A DNA stretch of 64,000 nt, taken from positions 1,114,001 to 1,178,000 of the forward strand of contig NZ_CP083553.1 in assembly GCF_025144465.1 (NCBI RefSeq), read 5' to 3'. Positions 7,953 to 16,210 of the stretch are shown piece after piece. Both the position numbers and the translations under genes were made by a program. Below the pieces are notes generated by a model. The model had not been told where the DNA came from and did not search any database. It saw nothing but the letters and a program-made list of their open reading frames with translations. Every line of letters starts with the position of its first letter. Position 1 is the stretch's first letter. This DNA comes from Leisingera sp. S132 (lineage in GTDB: Bacteria > Pseudomonadota > Alphaproteobacteria > Rhodobacterales > Rhodobacteraceae).

Positions 7953-9830
7953 TCAGCTGGCGCGCTTGATGCCCATCACCCGGGCGCGGGCGCGCGGATC
8001 GCTGTCGAACAGGGCGGCCAGTTGTTCGGTCATGGCGCCGGCCAGCTGCTCCACATCGGTGATCGTCACTGCGCGTTGGTAATAGCGGGTCACGTCATGG
8101 CCGATGCCGATTGCCAGCAGCTCCACCTGCTTGCGCTTCTCGACCATCGCAATCACGTCGCGCAGGTGCTTCTCCAGATAGTTCGCCGGGTTCACCGACA
8201 GCGTTGAATCATCCACCGGCGCGCCGTCGGAGATCACCATCAGGATCTTGCGGGCCTCGCGCCGCGCCACCATCCGCCGGTGCGCCCATTCCAGCGCCTC
8301 GCCGTCGATATTTTCCTTCAGCAGGCCCTCTTTCATCATGAGCCCGAGGTTGGTGCGGGTGCGGCGCATTGGGGCGTCGGCCCCCTTGTAGATGATGTGG
8401 CGCAGGTCATTGAGGCGGCCCGGCTGCTGCGGGCGGCCCTCGTTCAGCCAGGCCTCGCGCGCCAGCCCGCCTTTCCAAGCGCGGGTGGTGAAGCCGAGGA
8501 TTTCGACCTTCACGTTGCAGCGCTCCAGCGTGCGGGCCAGAACGTCGGCGCAGATCGCCGCGATGGAGATCGGACGGCCGCGCATCGAGCCGGAGTTATC
8601 GAGCAAGAGCGTCACCACGGTGTCGCGGAACTCGGTGTCCTTTTCGACCTTGAAGCTCAAGGGCGTGGTCGGGTTGGCGACAACCCGCGCCAGGCGGCCT
8701 GCATCCAGGATGCCTTCCTCACGGTCGAACTCCCAGGAGCGGTTCTGCTGCGCCTGCAGGCGGCGCTGCAGCTTGTTCGCCAATCGCGACACCGCGCCCT
8801 TCAGCGGCTCCAGCTGCTGGTCGAGATAGGCGCGCAGGCGTTCCAGCTCGGCAGGCTCGGCCAGGTCCTCGGCGTTGATTTCCTCATCATCGGCGTCCCG
8901 GAACACCTTGTAATCCGGGTCGGCATCTGAGACCGGCGGCGGGGCCGGCGGCTCCAGCGGCGCCTCGCCGTCGGGCATCTCGGTGTCCTCTGCCAGATCG
9001 TCATCGGCCATCTCGTCCATCGAGACTTGGGCCTGGCTTTCGTCCTGCTGCTGCTCCTGGCTCTGCTCAGGCGAGGCGTCGGCCTGCTCCTCTTCGCTAT
9101 CGTCCTGGCCGGTGCTGTCCGGGTCCTGCTGCTCCTCGGCGTTGTCCTCGGCCTCGTCGTTTGCCTCGTCGTCCAGCTCATCCGGGTCGTCGCCCAGCTG
9201 GTCGCCATAGCCAAGGTCGGAGATCACCTGCCGCGCCAGTTTGGCAAAGGCGGCCTGGTCGGCAATGGTCTCGTCCAGGTTCTCCAGCGTGCCGCCGGCC
9301 TGGGATTCGATGAAGCCGCGCCACAGCTCCATGATGTTGCCCGCACCCTCGGGCAGGTCGCGGCCAGTTGCCAGATGGCGCACCAGATAGCCAGCGGCGG
9401 CGGCCAGCGGCGCCTCGGAGGAGGACTTCATCTGCTCATAGCCGCGGCGGATCGACTCGTTGCGGATCTTGACGTCGATGTTCGACGCAGTGCCGGGCAT
9501 GTGGCGCGCGCCCATCGCCTCGCAGCGGGCGGTTTCCATCGCCTCATAGAGATCGCGCGCCATTTCGCCTTGCGGCACGTATTTGGCGTGGGTGGCGTCG
9601 TCGTGGAACTTGTGGCGCAGCGCCAGTGCATCCGCGGTGCCGCGGGCCAGCAGAACCTCCTCACGCGTCATCCGGCGGGAGACCTGCGGCAGCCGCATGG
9701 TGTCGCCCGTGAGGCCCGAGGGGTCGACCGTGTAGCTGACCGTCAGCTCCGGGTCGTTGGCCATCACCTTGGTGGCCTCAGAGAGGGCCTTCTTGAACGG
9801 ATCGGCTGGGTTGTCGTTCGGCTTTTTCAT
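7953..9830 (-). CDS. cobT: Cobaltochelatase subunit CobT
   Basis: 625 residues. CobT, with CobS, forms the ATP-driven chaperone-like complex that acts with CobN to insert cobalt into hydrogenobyrinate a,c-diamide in the aerobic vitamin B12 pathway. The start at 9830 is chosen because the protein begins [16 protein letters not shown] after an AAAGGTG Shine-Dalgarno. The N-terminal third is the CobT family domain. Residues about 213-320 are a very acidic, Gln-rich low-complexity linker. A C-terminal von Willebrand A domain follows, with the MIDAS motif D411-N-S413-G-S415. The low-complexity linker and MIDAS domain are typical of the family and parallel BchD/ChlD. cobS lies 167 bases upstream on the same strand; cobN is not in the window. 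Confidence 0.95.
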   Translation of the reverse strand: MKKPNDNPADPFKKALSEATKVMANDPELTVSYTVDPSGLTGDTMRLPQVSRRMTREEVLLARGTADALALRHKFHDDATHAKYVPQGEMARDLYEAMETARCEAMGARHMPGTASNIDVKIRNESIRRGYEQMKSSSEAPLAAAAGYLVRHLATGRDLPEGAGNIMELWRGFIESQAGGTLENLDETIADQAAFAKLARQVISDLGYGDQLGDDPDELDDEANDEAEDNAEEQQDPDSTGQDDSEEEQADASPEQSQEQQQDESQAQVSMDEMADDDLAEDTEMPDGEAPLEPPAPPPVSDADPDYKVFRDADDEEINAEDLAEPAELERLRAYLDQQLEPLKGAVSRLANKLQRRLQAQQNRSWEFDREEGILDAGRLARVVANPTTPLSFKVEKDTEFRDTVVTLLLDNSGSMRGRPISIAAICADVLARTLERCNVKVEILGFTTRAWKGGLAREAWLNEGRPQQPGRLNDLRHIIYKGADAPMRRTRTNLGLMMKEGLLKENIDGEALEWAHRRMVARREARKILMVISDGAPVDDSTLSVNPANYLEKHLRDVIAMVEKRKQVELLAIGIGHDVTRYYQRAVTITDVEQLAGAMTEQLAALFDSDPRARARVMGIKRAS

Positions 9831-9930
9831 GGTCGCACCTTTTCCGCCAGTCAGCATCGCCCTTGCCTGATTGAAAGTCCAGCGAGTGTGCTGCGGATAG
9901 GGCAGCGGCCGGCCCGGCGGGGTGGGCGAG

Positions 9931-9992
9931 AAGCGCCCGCCCCGTGGGGGGGCGGGTCGGGCGCTGCCCGGCCTGCGGCCGGGCGGCATTTT
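9931..9992. repeat. Double-hairpin element, copy 1 (3' end of cobS)
   Basis: The element begins AAGCGCCCGCC, contains a first stem closed by GGCGGG and GGCGCT, then GCCCGGC (9965-9971) / GCCGGGC (9978-9984), and ends CATTTT. Nearly the same arrangement occurs at 53361-53420 in the same orientation. It lies just beyond the cobS stop codon and probably acts as a terminator or 3' mRNA stabiliser. Confidence 0.6.
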
Positions 9993-9997
9993 ACCAG

Positions 9998-10984
9998 TTA
10001 GCCCAGCGAAACGCTCGCAGCGCTCTCCGGCAGCTCCTCGTCAAAGCAGCGCTGGTAGAACTCGGCCACGGTCTGGCGCTCCAACTCGTCGCATTTGTTC
10101 AGGAACGACAGCCGGAAGGCATAGCCCACGTTGCGGAAGATCTCGGCGTTCTGGGCCCAGTTGATCACCGTCCGCGGCGACATCACGGTCGACAGATCGC
10201 CGTTCATGAAGGCGGTACGGGTCAGGTCGGCAACAGTCACCATCTGCGAGATCTTCTTGCGGCCCTCGGAAGTGTTGTAATGCGGCGCCTTGGACAGAAC
10301 GATGGCGCTTTCGGCGTCATGGCTCAGGTAGTTCAGGGTGGAGACCAGCGACCAGCGGTCCATCTGCGCCTGGTTGATCTGCTGGGTGCCGTGGTACAAC
10401 CCGGTGGTATCGCCGAGGCCAACGGTGTTGGCAGTCGCAAACAGGCGGAAGAACGGGTTCGGGGTGATGATCTCGTTCTGGTCCAGCAGGGTCAGCTTGC
10501 CGTCATGCTCCAGCACCCGCTGGATCACGAACATCACGTCAGCGCGGCCCGCGTCGTATTCGTCGAACACGATCGCAACCGGGTTGCGCAGCGCCCAGGG
10601 CAGGATGCCCTCGTGGAACTCGGTGACCTGCTTGCCGTCGCGCAGCTTGATCGCGTCCTTGCCAATGAGGTCGATCCGGGAGATGTGGCTGTCCAGGTTC
10701 ACCCGCACGGAGGGCCAGTTAAGCCGCGCCGCGACCTGTTCGATGTGGGTCGATTTGCCGGTGCCGTGGTAGCCTTGGATCATCACGCGGCGGTTGTGGC
10801 TGAAGCCTGCCAGGATGGCCAGCGTGGTTTCCGGGTCGAACTTGTAGGTGTGGTCCATGGCCGGAACGCGTTCAGAACCCTCGGCAAAGCCCTTGACCGT
10901 CATGTCGGTGTCGATCCCGAACACATCGCGCACCGAAATCGTATCGGTCGGTTTCGCATTCATATCCACAAATCCGTCGGTCAT
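9998..10984 (-). CDS. cobS: Cobaltochelatase subunit CobS (AAA+ ATPase)
   Basis: 328 residues, the standard CobS length. CobS is the AAA+ partner of CobT in aerobic cobalt chelation. Walker A GYHGTGKS is at residues 71-78 and Walker [11 protein letters not shown] has D141-E142. A sensor-type [11 protein letters not shown] segment and the arginine-rich C-terminal half follow. The N-terminal [25 protein letters not shown] stretch resembles known CobS proteins. The gene is followed by a double-hairpin element and then cobT. The 5' region is long (about 400 bases to the next gene) and carries an unexplained terminator-like hairpin and an inverted repeat. I did not find a recognisable cobalamin riboswitch there. 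Confidence 0.95.
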   Translation of the reverse strand: MTDGFVDMNAKPTDTISVRDVFGIDTDMTVKGFAEGSERVPAMDHTYKFDPETTLAILAGFSHNRRVMIQGYHGTGKSTHIEQVAARLNWPSVRVNLDSHISRIDLIGKDAIKLRDGKQVTEFHEGILPWALRNPVAIVFDEYDAGRADVMFVIQRVLEHDGKLTLLDQNEIITPNPFFRLFATANTVGLGDTTGLYHGTQQINQAQMDRWSLVSTLNYLSHDAESAIVLSKAPHYNTSEGRKKISQMVTVADLTRTAFMNGDLSTVMSPRTVINWAQNAEIFRNVGYAFRLSFLNKCDELERQTVAEFYQRCFDEELPESAASVSLG

Positions 10985-11167
10985 CGCAGTCGGTCCTTAT
11001 CCCTCTTCCCTGCTGTCAGGGGCCAATTCGCGGGATTGGTGCCCGATCTGGACCGCGCGCGCAAGGGAAAGTCGCGCCGGAAACCAGCTTACGGGGCGAT
11101 TGGCGCGGAACTGGACGGGCGGAACGGGGCCTCCTGGCCGGATCGCCGCCGCTCTCTTCACGTCAAA

Positions 11168-11201
11168 GCGCCCCCAGCCGGGCAGCAGGGGGCGCGTTTT
11201 G
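11168..11201 (+). terminator. Orphan terminator-like hairpin upstream of cobS
   Basis: An 8-bp perfect stem GCGCCCCC (11168-11175) / GGGGGCGC (11188-11195) with a 12-base loop is followed by GTTTTG on the plus strand. No plus-strand gene precedes it. It lies in the 407-base gap between cobS and the DnaJ-like gene (10985-11391), which otherwise holds no convincing gene. It may terminate a small RNA or form part of the cobS leader, where the minus strand reads the stem followed by CTTTGACG. Confidence 0.4.
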
Positions 11202-11284
11202 CCGGTTATGTCTAGCTTTTGGGGGGACAGCTGCATCCGGCATGCCCCTGCGTAACCGGTCGCGGCGGGGTGCGTCAAAGAAAT

Positions 11285-11305
11285 AAAGTTTCTATCATAA
11301 ACTTT
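11285..11305. promoter_or_regulatory. Inverted repeat AAAGTTT-N7-AAACTTT
   Basis: A perfect 7-bp inverted repeat, AAAGTTT (11285-11291) and AAACTTT (11299-11305), has a 7-base spacer holding TATCAT, or TATGAT on the minus strand, which resembles a -10 element. It is an AT-rich island about 300 bases upstream of cobS on the minus strand and is a likely promoter/operator region. Confidence 0.4.
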
Positions 11306-11341
11306 CGGCAAAAGACCGCGCATCGCAACCGGCGGTGCGGC

Positions 11342-11368
11342 AAAGAAAAAGGGCGGCTCCTGCCGCCC
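11342..11368 (-). terminator. Terminator of the DnaJ-like gene
   Basis: On the minus strand GGGCGGC (11368-11362) pairs with GCCGCCC (11357-11351) across a 4-base loop and is followed by TTTTTCTTT. It lies about 25 bases after the stop codon at 11392. Confidence 0.8.
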
Positions 11369-11391
11369 CTTTCAGGTTTGCCGCCCCTGTC

Positions 11392-12015
11392 TTACTTGAA
11401 GCTGCGGCTGTCCTTGATCTGGTCCCAGGCCCAGCGGACCTCCTGCAGCTGTTCCTCCTGGCTGCGGTCGCCGCCGTTCATGTCGGGGTGCAGCACCTTG
11501 ATCAGCTTCTTGTAGGACTTGCGGATGTCGGCCTTGGACCAGTCGTCCTTGGCCTCCAGGATTTCGATGGCGCGGCGCTCGGTCGGCGGCAGGCGGCGGC
11601 CCGTCTTGGCGGCGCGGCCCGGATTCTGGGTCGCATTGGCACCCAGCACCTGATGCGGGTCCTCGATGCCCAGCCGCGCCCATGCGCGCGCTTCCGGGTC
11701 GCCCATCGGCTTGGTCTCGCGCTCCCAGACCTTGTCCTTGGAGCGCTGCGCGTTCAGCTCCGCCTCGGTGGTGCCTTCGAAGAAGTTCCACTGGTTGTTG
11801 TACTCGCGCACGTGCTCCTGGCAGAACCAGTAGTAGTCATCCAGCACATCCGGCGCCTTGGGCGCGCGAAACTTGCCGGCCTCCTCGCAGCCGTCCTTGT
11901 CGCAGACGCGCTGGGACGTCTCGGACGCTCCCGTGGCAGCGCGCCGCCCGCGCGGATTCTTCTTCTTGGCGGAGCGGACGGACATATCAAAGCCAAAGGG
12001 ATCGGATTTGCTCAT
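11392..12015 (-). CDS. DnaJ (J-domain) family protein with C-terminal J domain
   Basis: 207 residues from the ATG at 12013-12015, preceded by AAGGTG; a GTG three codons further up is less likely. The J domain is at the C-terminus (about residues 155-205), not the N-terminus as in classical DnaJ, with the HPD tripeptide at 176-178 that stimulates DnaK ATPase. Upstream there are C38-x4-C43 and C65-x2-H68, which could form a small zinc site, and an aromatic stretch DDYYWFCQEHV. The N-terminus is basic (SAKKKNPRGRR). It is a co-chaperone by family. The neighbours cobS and the divergent bolA form an arrangement I recall in related Rhodobacteraceae, but nothing shows a functional link. Confidence 0.85.
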   Translation of the reverse strand: MSKSDPFGFDMSVRSAKKKNPRGRRAATGASETSQRVCDKDGCEEAGKFRAPKAPDVLDDYYWFCQEHVREYNNQWNFFEGTTEAELNAQRSKDKVWERETKPMGDPEARAWARLGIEDPHQVLGANATQNPGRAAKTGRRLPPTERRAIEILEAKDDWSKADIRKSYKKLIKVLHPDMNGGDRSQEEQLQEVRWAWDQIKDSRSFK

Positions 12016-12121
12016 GGGGCGCACCTTCTAGACGCATCTGTTCGACTCGGAGGCAGCAGTTTAGTCTAAGGGGCGCCAGATTGAAGGGGGCGCAGGCAAA
12101 AAAGATGGGGATGAGCGGAAA

Positions 12122-12376
12122 ATGAACGTGAAGCAGGAAATGGAAGCAGCATTGCAGGCGGCGTTTCAGCCAACCGCGCTGGAGGTGGTCAACGAAAGCC
12201 ACAAACACGCGGGTCACGCCGGTGATGACGGCTCGGGCGAGAGCCATTTTGCGGTGATGATCCGCGCCGGGGCCTTCGAAGGCATGAACCGGGTGCAGCA
12301 GCACCGGGCAGTGCACAAGGCGCTGGGCGGCATCGTGCCGCGCATCCACGCGCTGGCGCTGGATATCGGCGCCTGA
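12122..12376 (+). CDS. bolA: BolA family protein
   Basis: 84 residues. BolA proteins work with monothiol glutaredoxins in iron-sulfur cluster or iron homeostasis, and some bind DNA. The family features are visible: LQAAFQPTALEVVNESHKHAGH near the N-terminus, with the conserved His residues, the GESHFAVMI strand, and the VQQHRAVHKALGGIVPRIHALALDI helix-strand end. The start ATG is 106 bases from the divergent DnaJ-like gene, so the two share a promoter region. A hairpin follows at 12381-12411. Length and motif order match short BolA/IbaG proteins. Confidence 0.93.
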   Translation: MNVKQEMEAALQAAFQPTALEVVNESHKHAGHAGDDGSGESHFAVMIRAGAFEGMNRVQQHRAVHKALGGIVPRIHALALDIGA

Positions 12377-12380
12377 GGCC

Positions 12381-12411
12381 GAGTGGCGGCGGGTGGAACC
12401 GCCGGCCACTC
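12381..12411. terminator. Bidirectional terminator between bolA and the DUF4177 gene
   Basis: GAGTGGC (12381-12387) pairs with GCCACTC (12405-12411), and an inner GGCGG/CCGCC lengthens the stem. The genes on either side are convergent. A T-rich stretch (CTTATTCTTTTCTC) follows on the plus strand. Confidence 0.55.
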
Positions 12412-12418
12412 CCAATGC

Positions 12419-12919
12419 TTATTCTTTTCTCTCGGCTTTCAGGCCGGCCCGCGCCTTCAATGCTGCGGTCATGCCGGAAACCGGGCTCAGCTCCTCGACC
12501 CCGTCGTCGGCCTGCATTTTGGCGGCACCGGGGCCGGGCACCTGTTCCGCTTCCGGAGGAGCCTCAGGGTCGCCTGCGGCGGCGGTCAGCCGTGGTGTAT
12601 CAGCCTCGCCGTGACGGAATTCCACCGACGGCGCGGCAGGCTCCTTGCGGCCTGTTTCCGGCGCCTTGGAGGGCTTTTCGTCCGCCGCCAGCGCGCGGCG
12701 GAACACCATCACATTGCGCCAGTTGGTGGCCGAACCCATCATGCCGGAGCGCTCCTCGCTCGGCAGCAGCTCGGCGCGCTGGAATTCCCAGCCCTCGGCG
12801 GCCATCTCATTGAGCAGGATCTCGATCGAGTTGGCAAAGCGCGCCTCCGGTGTCTTCACCCCCTTGGCCTTGGTGCCCTTGGCCGGAGCGGGGACAACCT
12901 TGTATTCAAATGCTTGCAT
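12419..12919 (-). CDS. DUF4177 domain protein
   Basis: 166 residues from the ATG at 12917-12919, supported by an AGGAGA 6-11 bases upstream. The N-terminal 70 residues fit the small DUF4177 fold: MQAFEYKVVPAP at the start, a conserved FANSIEILLNEMAAEGWEFQRAELLP block and a closing VMVFRRAL strand. The C-terminal 90 residues are Pro/Ala/Glu-rich and look disordered, which is longer than the bare domain. Function is unknown. It is separated from pepT by 167 bases that contain a triple-palindrome repeat. Confidence 0.8.
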   Translation of the reverse strand: MQAFEYKVVPAPAKGTKAKGVKTPEARFANSIEILLNEMAAEGWEFQRAELLPSEERSGMMGSATNWRNVMVFRRALAADEKPSKAPETGRKEPAAPSVEFRHGEADTPRLTAAAGDPEAPPEAEQVPGPGAAKMQADDGVEELSPVSGMTAALKARAGLKAERKE

Positions 12920-13003
12920 GAACGTCTCCTGTCTTGAGCGCAGGTTTAGCGGAATGGGGGGAGCGGTCAAGGGCATGGGTTCTGGCTCCTGCGCCGCAGG
13001 GTG

Positions 13004-13073
13004 CCGTTTTCCTGCGAGGAAAACGGCCCGGAAAACACGTGTTTTCCGGGCCGGAATTTTCGCAAAATTCCGG
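13004..13073. repeat. Triple-palindrome repeat, copy 1
   Basis: Three abutting palindromes: CCGTTTTCCT/AGGAAAACGG (13004-13013/13017-13026); a 28-bp perfect palindrome with a CACGTG core (13025-13052); and CCGGAATTTT/AAAATTCCGG (13051-13060/13064-13073). A second copy lies in inverted orientation at 60462-60531, with 58 of 70 positions identical by hand alignment. This copy lies in the 3' untranslated region of pepT and may also act as its terminator. Confidence 0.85.
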
Positions 13074-13086
13074 TTCCCCGGCTGTT

Positions 13087-14328
13087 TCAGCCCTCTGACG
13101 CCGCCATCTGCACCAGCGTCAGGCAGACCTCCGTGGCCTTTGCCATGTCCTGCACCGAAATCCACTCCAGCGGCCCGTGCACGTTTTGCATGCCGGTGAA
13201 GATGTTGGGCGTCGGCACCCCCAGCTCGGTCAGGCGCGAGCCGTCGGTGCCGCCGCGGATCGGAGCGGAGACCGGTTCGATCCCATGCGCCTCGCAGGCT
13301 GCCAGCGCCAGCTCCACCGGGGTCATGTCATTTTCCAGCCAGTACCGCATGTTGCGGTATTGCGGGAAGGTTTCGCAGCGGATTTCTGCCCGCGGCTCCG
13401 TGGCCTGCACGGCCTCGCAGACACTGCGCAGCAGCGCGCCCTTGGCCGCCAGCCCGTCCAGTTCAAAATCGCGCAGGATCAGCTTGATCTCCATCTCCGA
13501 AGAACCGCCGTTCATGTCGGTGATATGGATGAACCCTTCGCGCCCGTCCGTTGTTTCGGGTGTCATGGTGGCCTGCGGCAGGGTTTGCACGATCTTCGCC
13601 GCCAGATGCGCGGCGTTCACCATCTTTTCCTTGGCCCAGCCGGGGTGGATCGACACGCCCTTGACGCTCACCACCGCGCGGTCGGCAGAGAAGCTCTCAT
13701 AGACGATCTCGCCTGCTTCGCCGCCATCCAGCGTATAGGCGAAATCCACGCCCAGGTCCTTGGGCAGCTGCGCGCCGACGCCGCGGCCGATTTCCTCGTC
13801 CGGGGTGAAGGCAAGGCGGATCTTCGGATGCTGGGTCTCCGGATTTGCCAGCAAGTGCCGCGCCAGGGTCATCACGATGGCAACGCCCGCCTTGTCGTCA
13901 GCCCCCAGCAGGGTGAGGCCGGAGGCGGTGATCAGGTCGTCTCCTTGTTTGGAGGCGAGGTAGGGAGATTTCTGCGGCGACAGCACCAGGTCCGGGTTGT
14001 CGGGATAGGTGATGTCGCCGCCATCGTAGGTCTTGATCACCCGCGGCTTGACGCCCGCGGCGTTGAACTGCGGTGCGGTGTCGACGTGAGCCAGCAAGCC
14101 GATGACCGGTCCGGGTGCGGTCGCGGGAATGGTCGCCAGCACCACGCCGTAATCGGTGAGCGTAACGTCCGCGGCGCCGATCTCCTGCAGTTCTGCCAAC
14201 AGCAGGTTCAGCATGTCGAACTGGATTGCAGTGCTGGGTGTCGTGGCTGAGGTCTCGTCGCTCTGGCTGTCGATGGCGGCGTAACGGACCAGACGGTCCT
14301 CAAGTTCCTGATCGAAATTGGGCTGCAT
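13087..14328 (-). CDS. pepT: Peptidase T (tripeptide aminopeptidase, M20B)
   Basis: 413 residues, matching PepT (about 408-413). It is a dinuclear zinc exopeptidase that cleaves the N-terminal residue of tripeptides in the cytoplasm. Visible metal and catalytic motifs are LLAHVDTAP, TLLGADDKAGVA, AFTPDEEIGRG (catalytic Glu-Glu) and YTLDGGEAG, and near the C-terminus APIRGGTDGSRLTELGVPTPNIFTG with the HGPLEWIS metal-ligand His. The M20 dimerisation lid domain lies in the middle (about residues 210-325). It is followed by the triple-palindrome repeat. The start ATG is at 14328; gatB ends 198 bases upstream on the same strand after its own terminator. Confidence 0.94.
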   Translation of the reverse strand: MQPNFDQELEDRLVRYAAIDSQSDETSATTPSTAIQFDMLNLLLAELQEIGAADVTLTDYGVVLATIPATAPGPVIGLLAHVDTAPQFNAAGVKPRVIKTYDGGDITYPDNPDLVLSPQKSPYLASKQGDDLITASGLTLLGADDKAGVAIVMTLARHLLANPETQHPKIRLAFTPDEEIGRGVGAQLPKDLGVDFAYTLDGGEAGEIVYESFSADRAVVSVKGVSIHPGWAKEKMVNAAHLAAKIVQTLPQATMTPETTDGREGFIHITDMNGGSSEMEIKLILRDFELDGLAAKGALLRSVCEAVQATEPRAEIRCETFPQYRNMRYWLENDMTPVELALAACEAHGIEPVSAPIRGGTDGSRLTELGVPTPNIFTGMQNVHGPLEWISVQDMAKATEVCLTLVQMAASEG

Positions 14329-14423
14329 GAAACCTCCGGGATTTTGGCAGGAGCAAAGCCCTTGGAGCGGCGGAGGTCAAGGCGGGGAATTCCGTTGCAG
14401 CGGCGGGGAAAGGCACCGCCCGG

Positions 14424-14456
14424 TACACAGGGGGTGTACAGGGGGTGCACGCAGGA
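14424..14456. repeat. Tandem 11-bp repeats, locus 1
   Basis: Three exact 11-base units: TACACAGGGGG (14424-14434), TGTACAGGGGG (14435-14445) and TGCACGCAGGA (14446-14456). They lie between pepT and gatB. The same unit type is found at 46782-46825. Confidence 0.7.
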
Positions 14457-14476
14457 CACCCCTCGTTTCCGGTCAC

Positions 14477-14505
14477 CAAAAAGGGCGCCGCGAGGGGCGC
14501 CCTTT
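14477..14505 (-). terminator. Terminator of gatB
   Basis: On the minus strand AAAGGGCGCC (14505-14496) pairs with GGCGCCCTTT (14489-14480), followed by TTGG. The 10-bp stem lies about 22 bases after the gatB stop codon. Confidence 0.8.
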
Positions 14506-14526
14506 CACTATCGGATGTGCAGCGGA

Positions 14527-16038
14527 TCAGCCGCCCAGTTTCTTGGCAACCAGCTCGTTCACTGCCTTGGGGTTGGCCTTGCCGCCGGTAGCCTTCATCA
14601 CCTGGCCGACAAACCAGCCCGCCAGCTTCGGGTTCACCTTGGCCTTCTCCACCTGCGCCGGGTTGGCGGCGATGATTTCGTCCAGGGCGGTCTCGATGGC
14701 GCCGGTATCCGTCACCTGCTTCATCCCGCGCTCCTCGACGATCTGCGCCGGGTCGCCGCCTTCGGTATAGACGATTTCAAACAGGTCCTTGGCGATCTTG
14801 CCGGAAATCGCGTCAGAGGCAATCAGGTCGATGATGCCGCCCAGCTGGGCCGGGGAGACCGGGGATTCGGTGATCGTGTGGTCTTCTTTCTTCAGGCGGC
14901 CGAACAGCTCGTTGATGACCCAGTTGGCAGCCAGCTTGCCGCTGCGGCCCTTGGCGGTTTCTTCAAAAAAGGCCGCCGATTCCACATCCGCGGTCAGCAC
15001 CGAGGCGTCATAGTCGCTGAGGCCGAAGTCGTTGATGAAGCGCGCCTTTTTCTCGTCCGGCAGCTCCGGAAGATTGGCGGCGATGTCGTCCACCCAGGCC
15101 TGTTCGATTTCCAGCGGCAGCAGGTCGGGATCGGGGAAATAGCGGTAGTCATGCGCCTCTTCCTTGGAACGCATGGAGCGGGTTTCGCCCTTGTCCGGGT
15201 CGTACAGGCGGGTTTCCTGCTCAACCTTGCCGCCGCCTTCGATGATGGCGATCTGGCGGCGTGCCTCGACCTCGATGGCCTGCTGGATGAAGCGCATGGA
15301 GTTCATGTTCTTGATCTCGCAGCGGGTGCCGAGATGGCTGAAGTCCTGGGTCTCCTGGTACTTCTCGTACTGGCCGGGCAGGCAGACCGAGACGTTCACG
15401 TCGGCGCGCAGGTTGCCGTTCTGCATGTTGCCGTCGCAGGTGCCCAGGTACTGCATGATCTGGCGCAGCTTGGCGATATAGGCGGCGGCTTCCTCCGGTC
15501 CCCGGATGTCGGGGCGGGAGACGATCTCCATCAGGCAGACGCCGGTGCGGTTCAGGTCGACAAAGGACATGTTGGGGTCCATGTCGTGGATCGACTTGCC
15601 CGCGTCCTGTTCCATATGGATCCGCTCAACCCGCACGTTGCGCGCGGTGCCATCACCCAGTTCCACCAGCACTTCGCCTTCGCCCACAATCGGGTGGTAG
15701 AGCTGGGAAATCTGGTAGCCCTGCGGCAGGTCGGGGTAGAAATAGTTCTTGCGGTCAAAGGCGGACCACAGGTTGATACCGGCCTTCAGGCCCAGGCCGG
15801 TGCGCACCGCCTGTTCGACGCAGTATTCGTTGATCACCGGCAGCATGCCGGGCATCGCCGCGTCCACAAAGGCCACGTTGGAGTTCGGCTCGGCGCCGAA
15901 CTTGGTGGAAGCGCCGGAGAACAGCTTGGCATTGGAGCTGACCTGGGCATGCACCTCCATGCCGATGACCAGTTCCCAGTCATGCTTGGCGCCCGCGATC
16001 ACCTTGGGCTTGGGGAGTTCATATGTCAGGTCGAGCAT
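14527..16038 (-). CDS. gatB: Aspartyl/glutamyl-tRNA amidotransferase subunit B
   Basis: 503 residues from the ATG at 16036-16038. GatB is the kinase and transamidase subunit of GatCAB, which converts misacylated Glu-tRNA(Gln) and Asp-tRNA(Asn) into the correct amidated forms. The start region reads [15 protein letters not shown], followed by the family motifs [19 protein letters not shown] and the [16 protein letters not shown] signature, then RCEIKNMNS and [15 protein letters not shown]. The C-terminal YqeY-like tail (about residues 360-503) ends in [17 protein letters not shown]. gatA and gatC are not in the window. The open frame extends upstream to 16113 but the added residues are not conserved and lack a Shine-Dalgarno. 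Confidence 0.96.
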   Translation of the reverse strand: MLDLTYELPKPKVIAGAKHDWELVIGMEVHAQVSSNAKLFSGASTKFGAEPNSNVAFVDAAMPGMLPVINEYCVEQAVRTGLGLKAGINLWSAFDRKNYFYPDLPQGYQISQLYHPIVGEGEVLVELGDGTARNVRVERIHMEQDAGKSIHDMDPNMSFVDLNRTGVCLMEIVSRPDIRGPEEAAAYIAKLRQIMQYLGTCDGNMQNGNLRADVNVSVCLPGQYEKYQETQDFSHLGTRCEIKNMNSMRFIQQAIEVEARRQIAIIEGGGKVEQETRLYDPDKGETRSMRSKEEAHDYRYFPDPDLLPLEIEQAWVDDIAANLPELPDEKKARFINDFGLSDYDASVLTADVESAAFFEETAKGRSGKLAANWVINELFGRLKKEDHTITESPVSPAQLGGIIDLIASDAISGKIAKDLFEIVYTEGGDPAQIVEERGMKQVTDTGAIETALDEIIAANPAQVEKAKVNPKLAGWFVGQVMKATGGKANPKAVNELVAKKLGG

Positions 16039-16210
16039 GGTTTTCCGCCGTATCCGAATGTCCAATGTTGGCAAGCGTTCTAGGCCCGCTGGCGGGCAGG
16101 GGCAAGGGGGCAATGGCAGCGCCGGATTGCCAGGGCGGCATTTGCCCTCTTGGCGGGGTCAGGGCGGGCGGCTAGAACTGGCAGCCCGAGCAGAACTTCA
16201 GGAGGCCGCC

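Noticed and set aside
10997-11323. Minus-strand open frame of 108 codons upstream of cobS
   Set aside because: It runs through both the hairpin and the AT-rich inverted repeat, has low-complexity Arg/Pro content and no ribosome site; it is more likely a leader or regulatory region.
10985-11391. Cobalamin riboswitch upstream of cobS
   Set aside because: I could not find the B12-box core sequence or the expected multi-helix layout; a covariance search would decide.
13004-13073. Triple palindrome as an insertion-sequence end or attachment site
   Set aside because: No transposase or integrase gene, no target duplications and no tRNA gene were seen near either copy; a REP-like repeat fits better.
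14424-14456. Short tandem repeats as a CRISPR array
   Set aside because: Units are only 11 bases and there are no unique spacers between them; no cas genes occur in the window.
14344-16083. Plus-strand open frame of about 579 codons opposite gatB
   Set aside because: Antisense shadow of a highly conserved gene; no domain signature.
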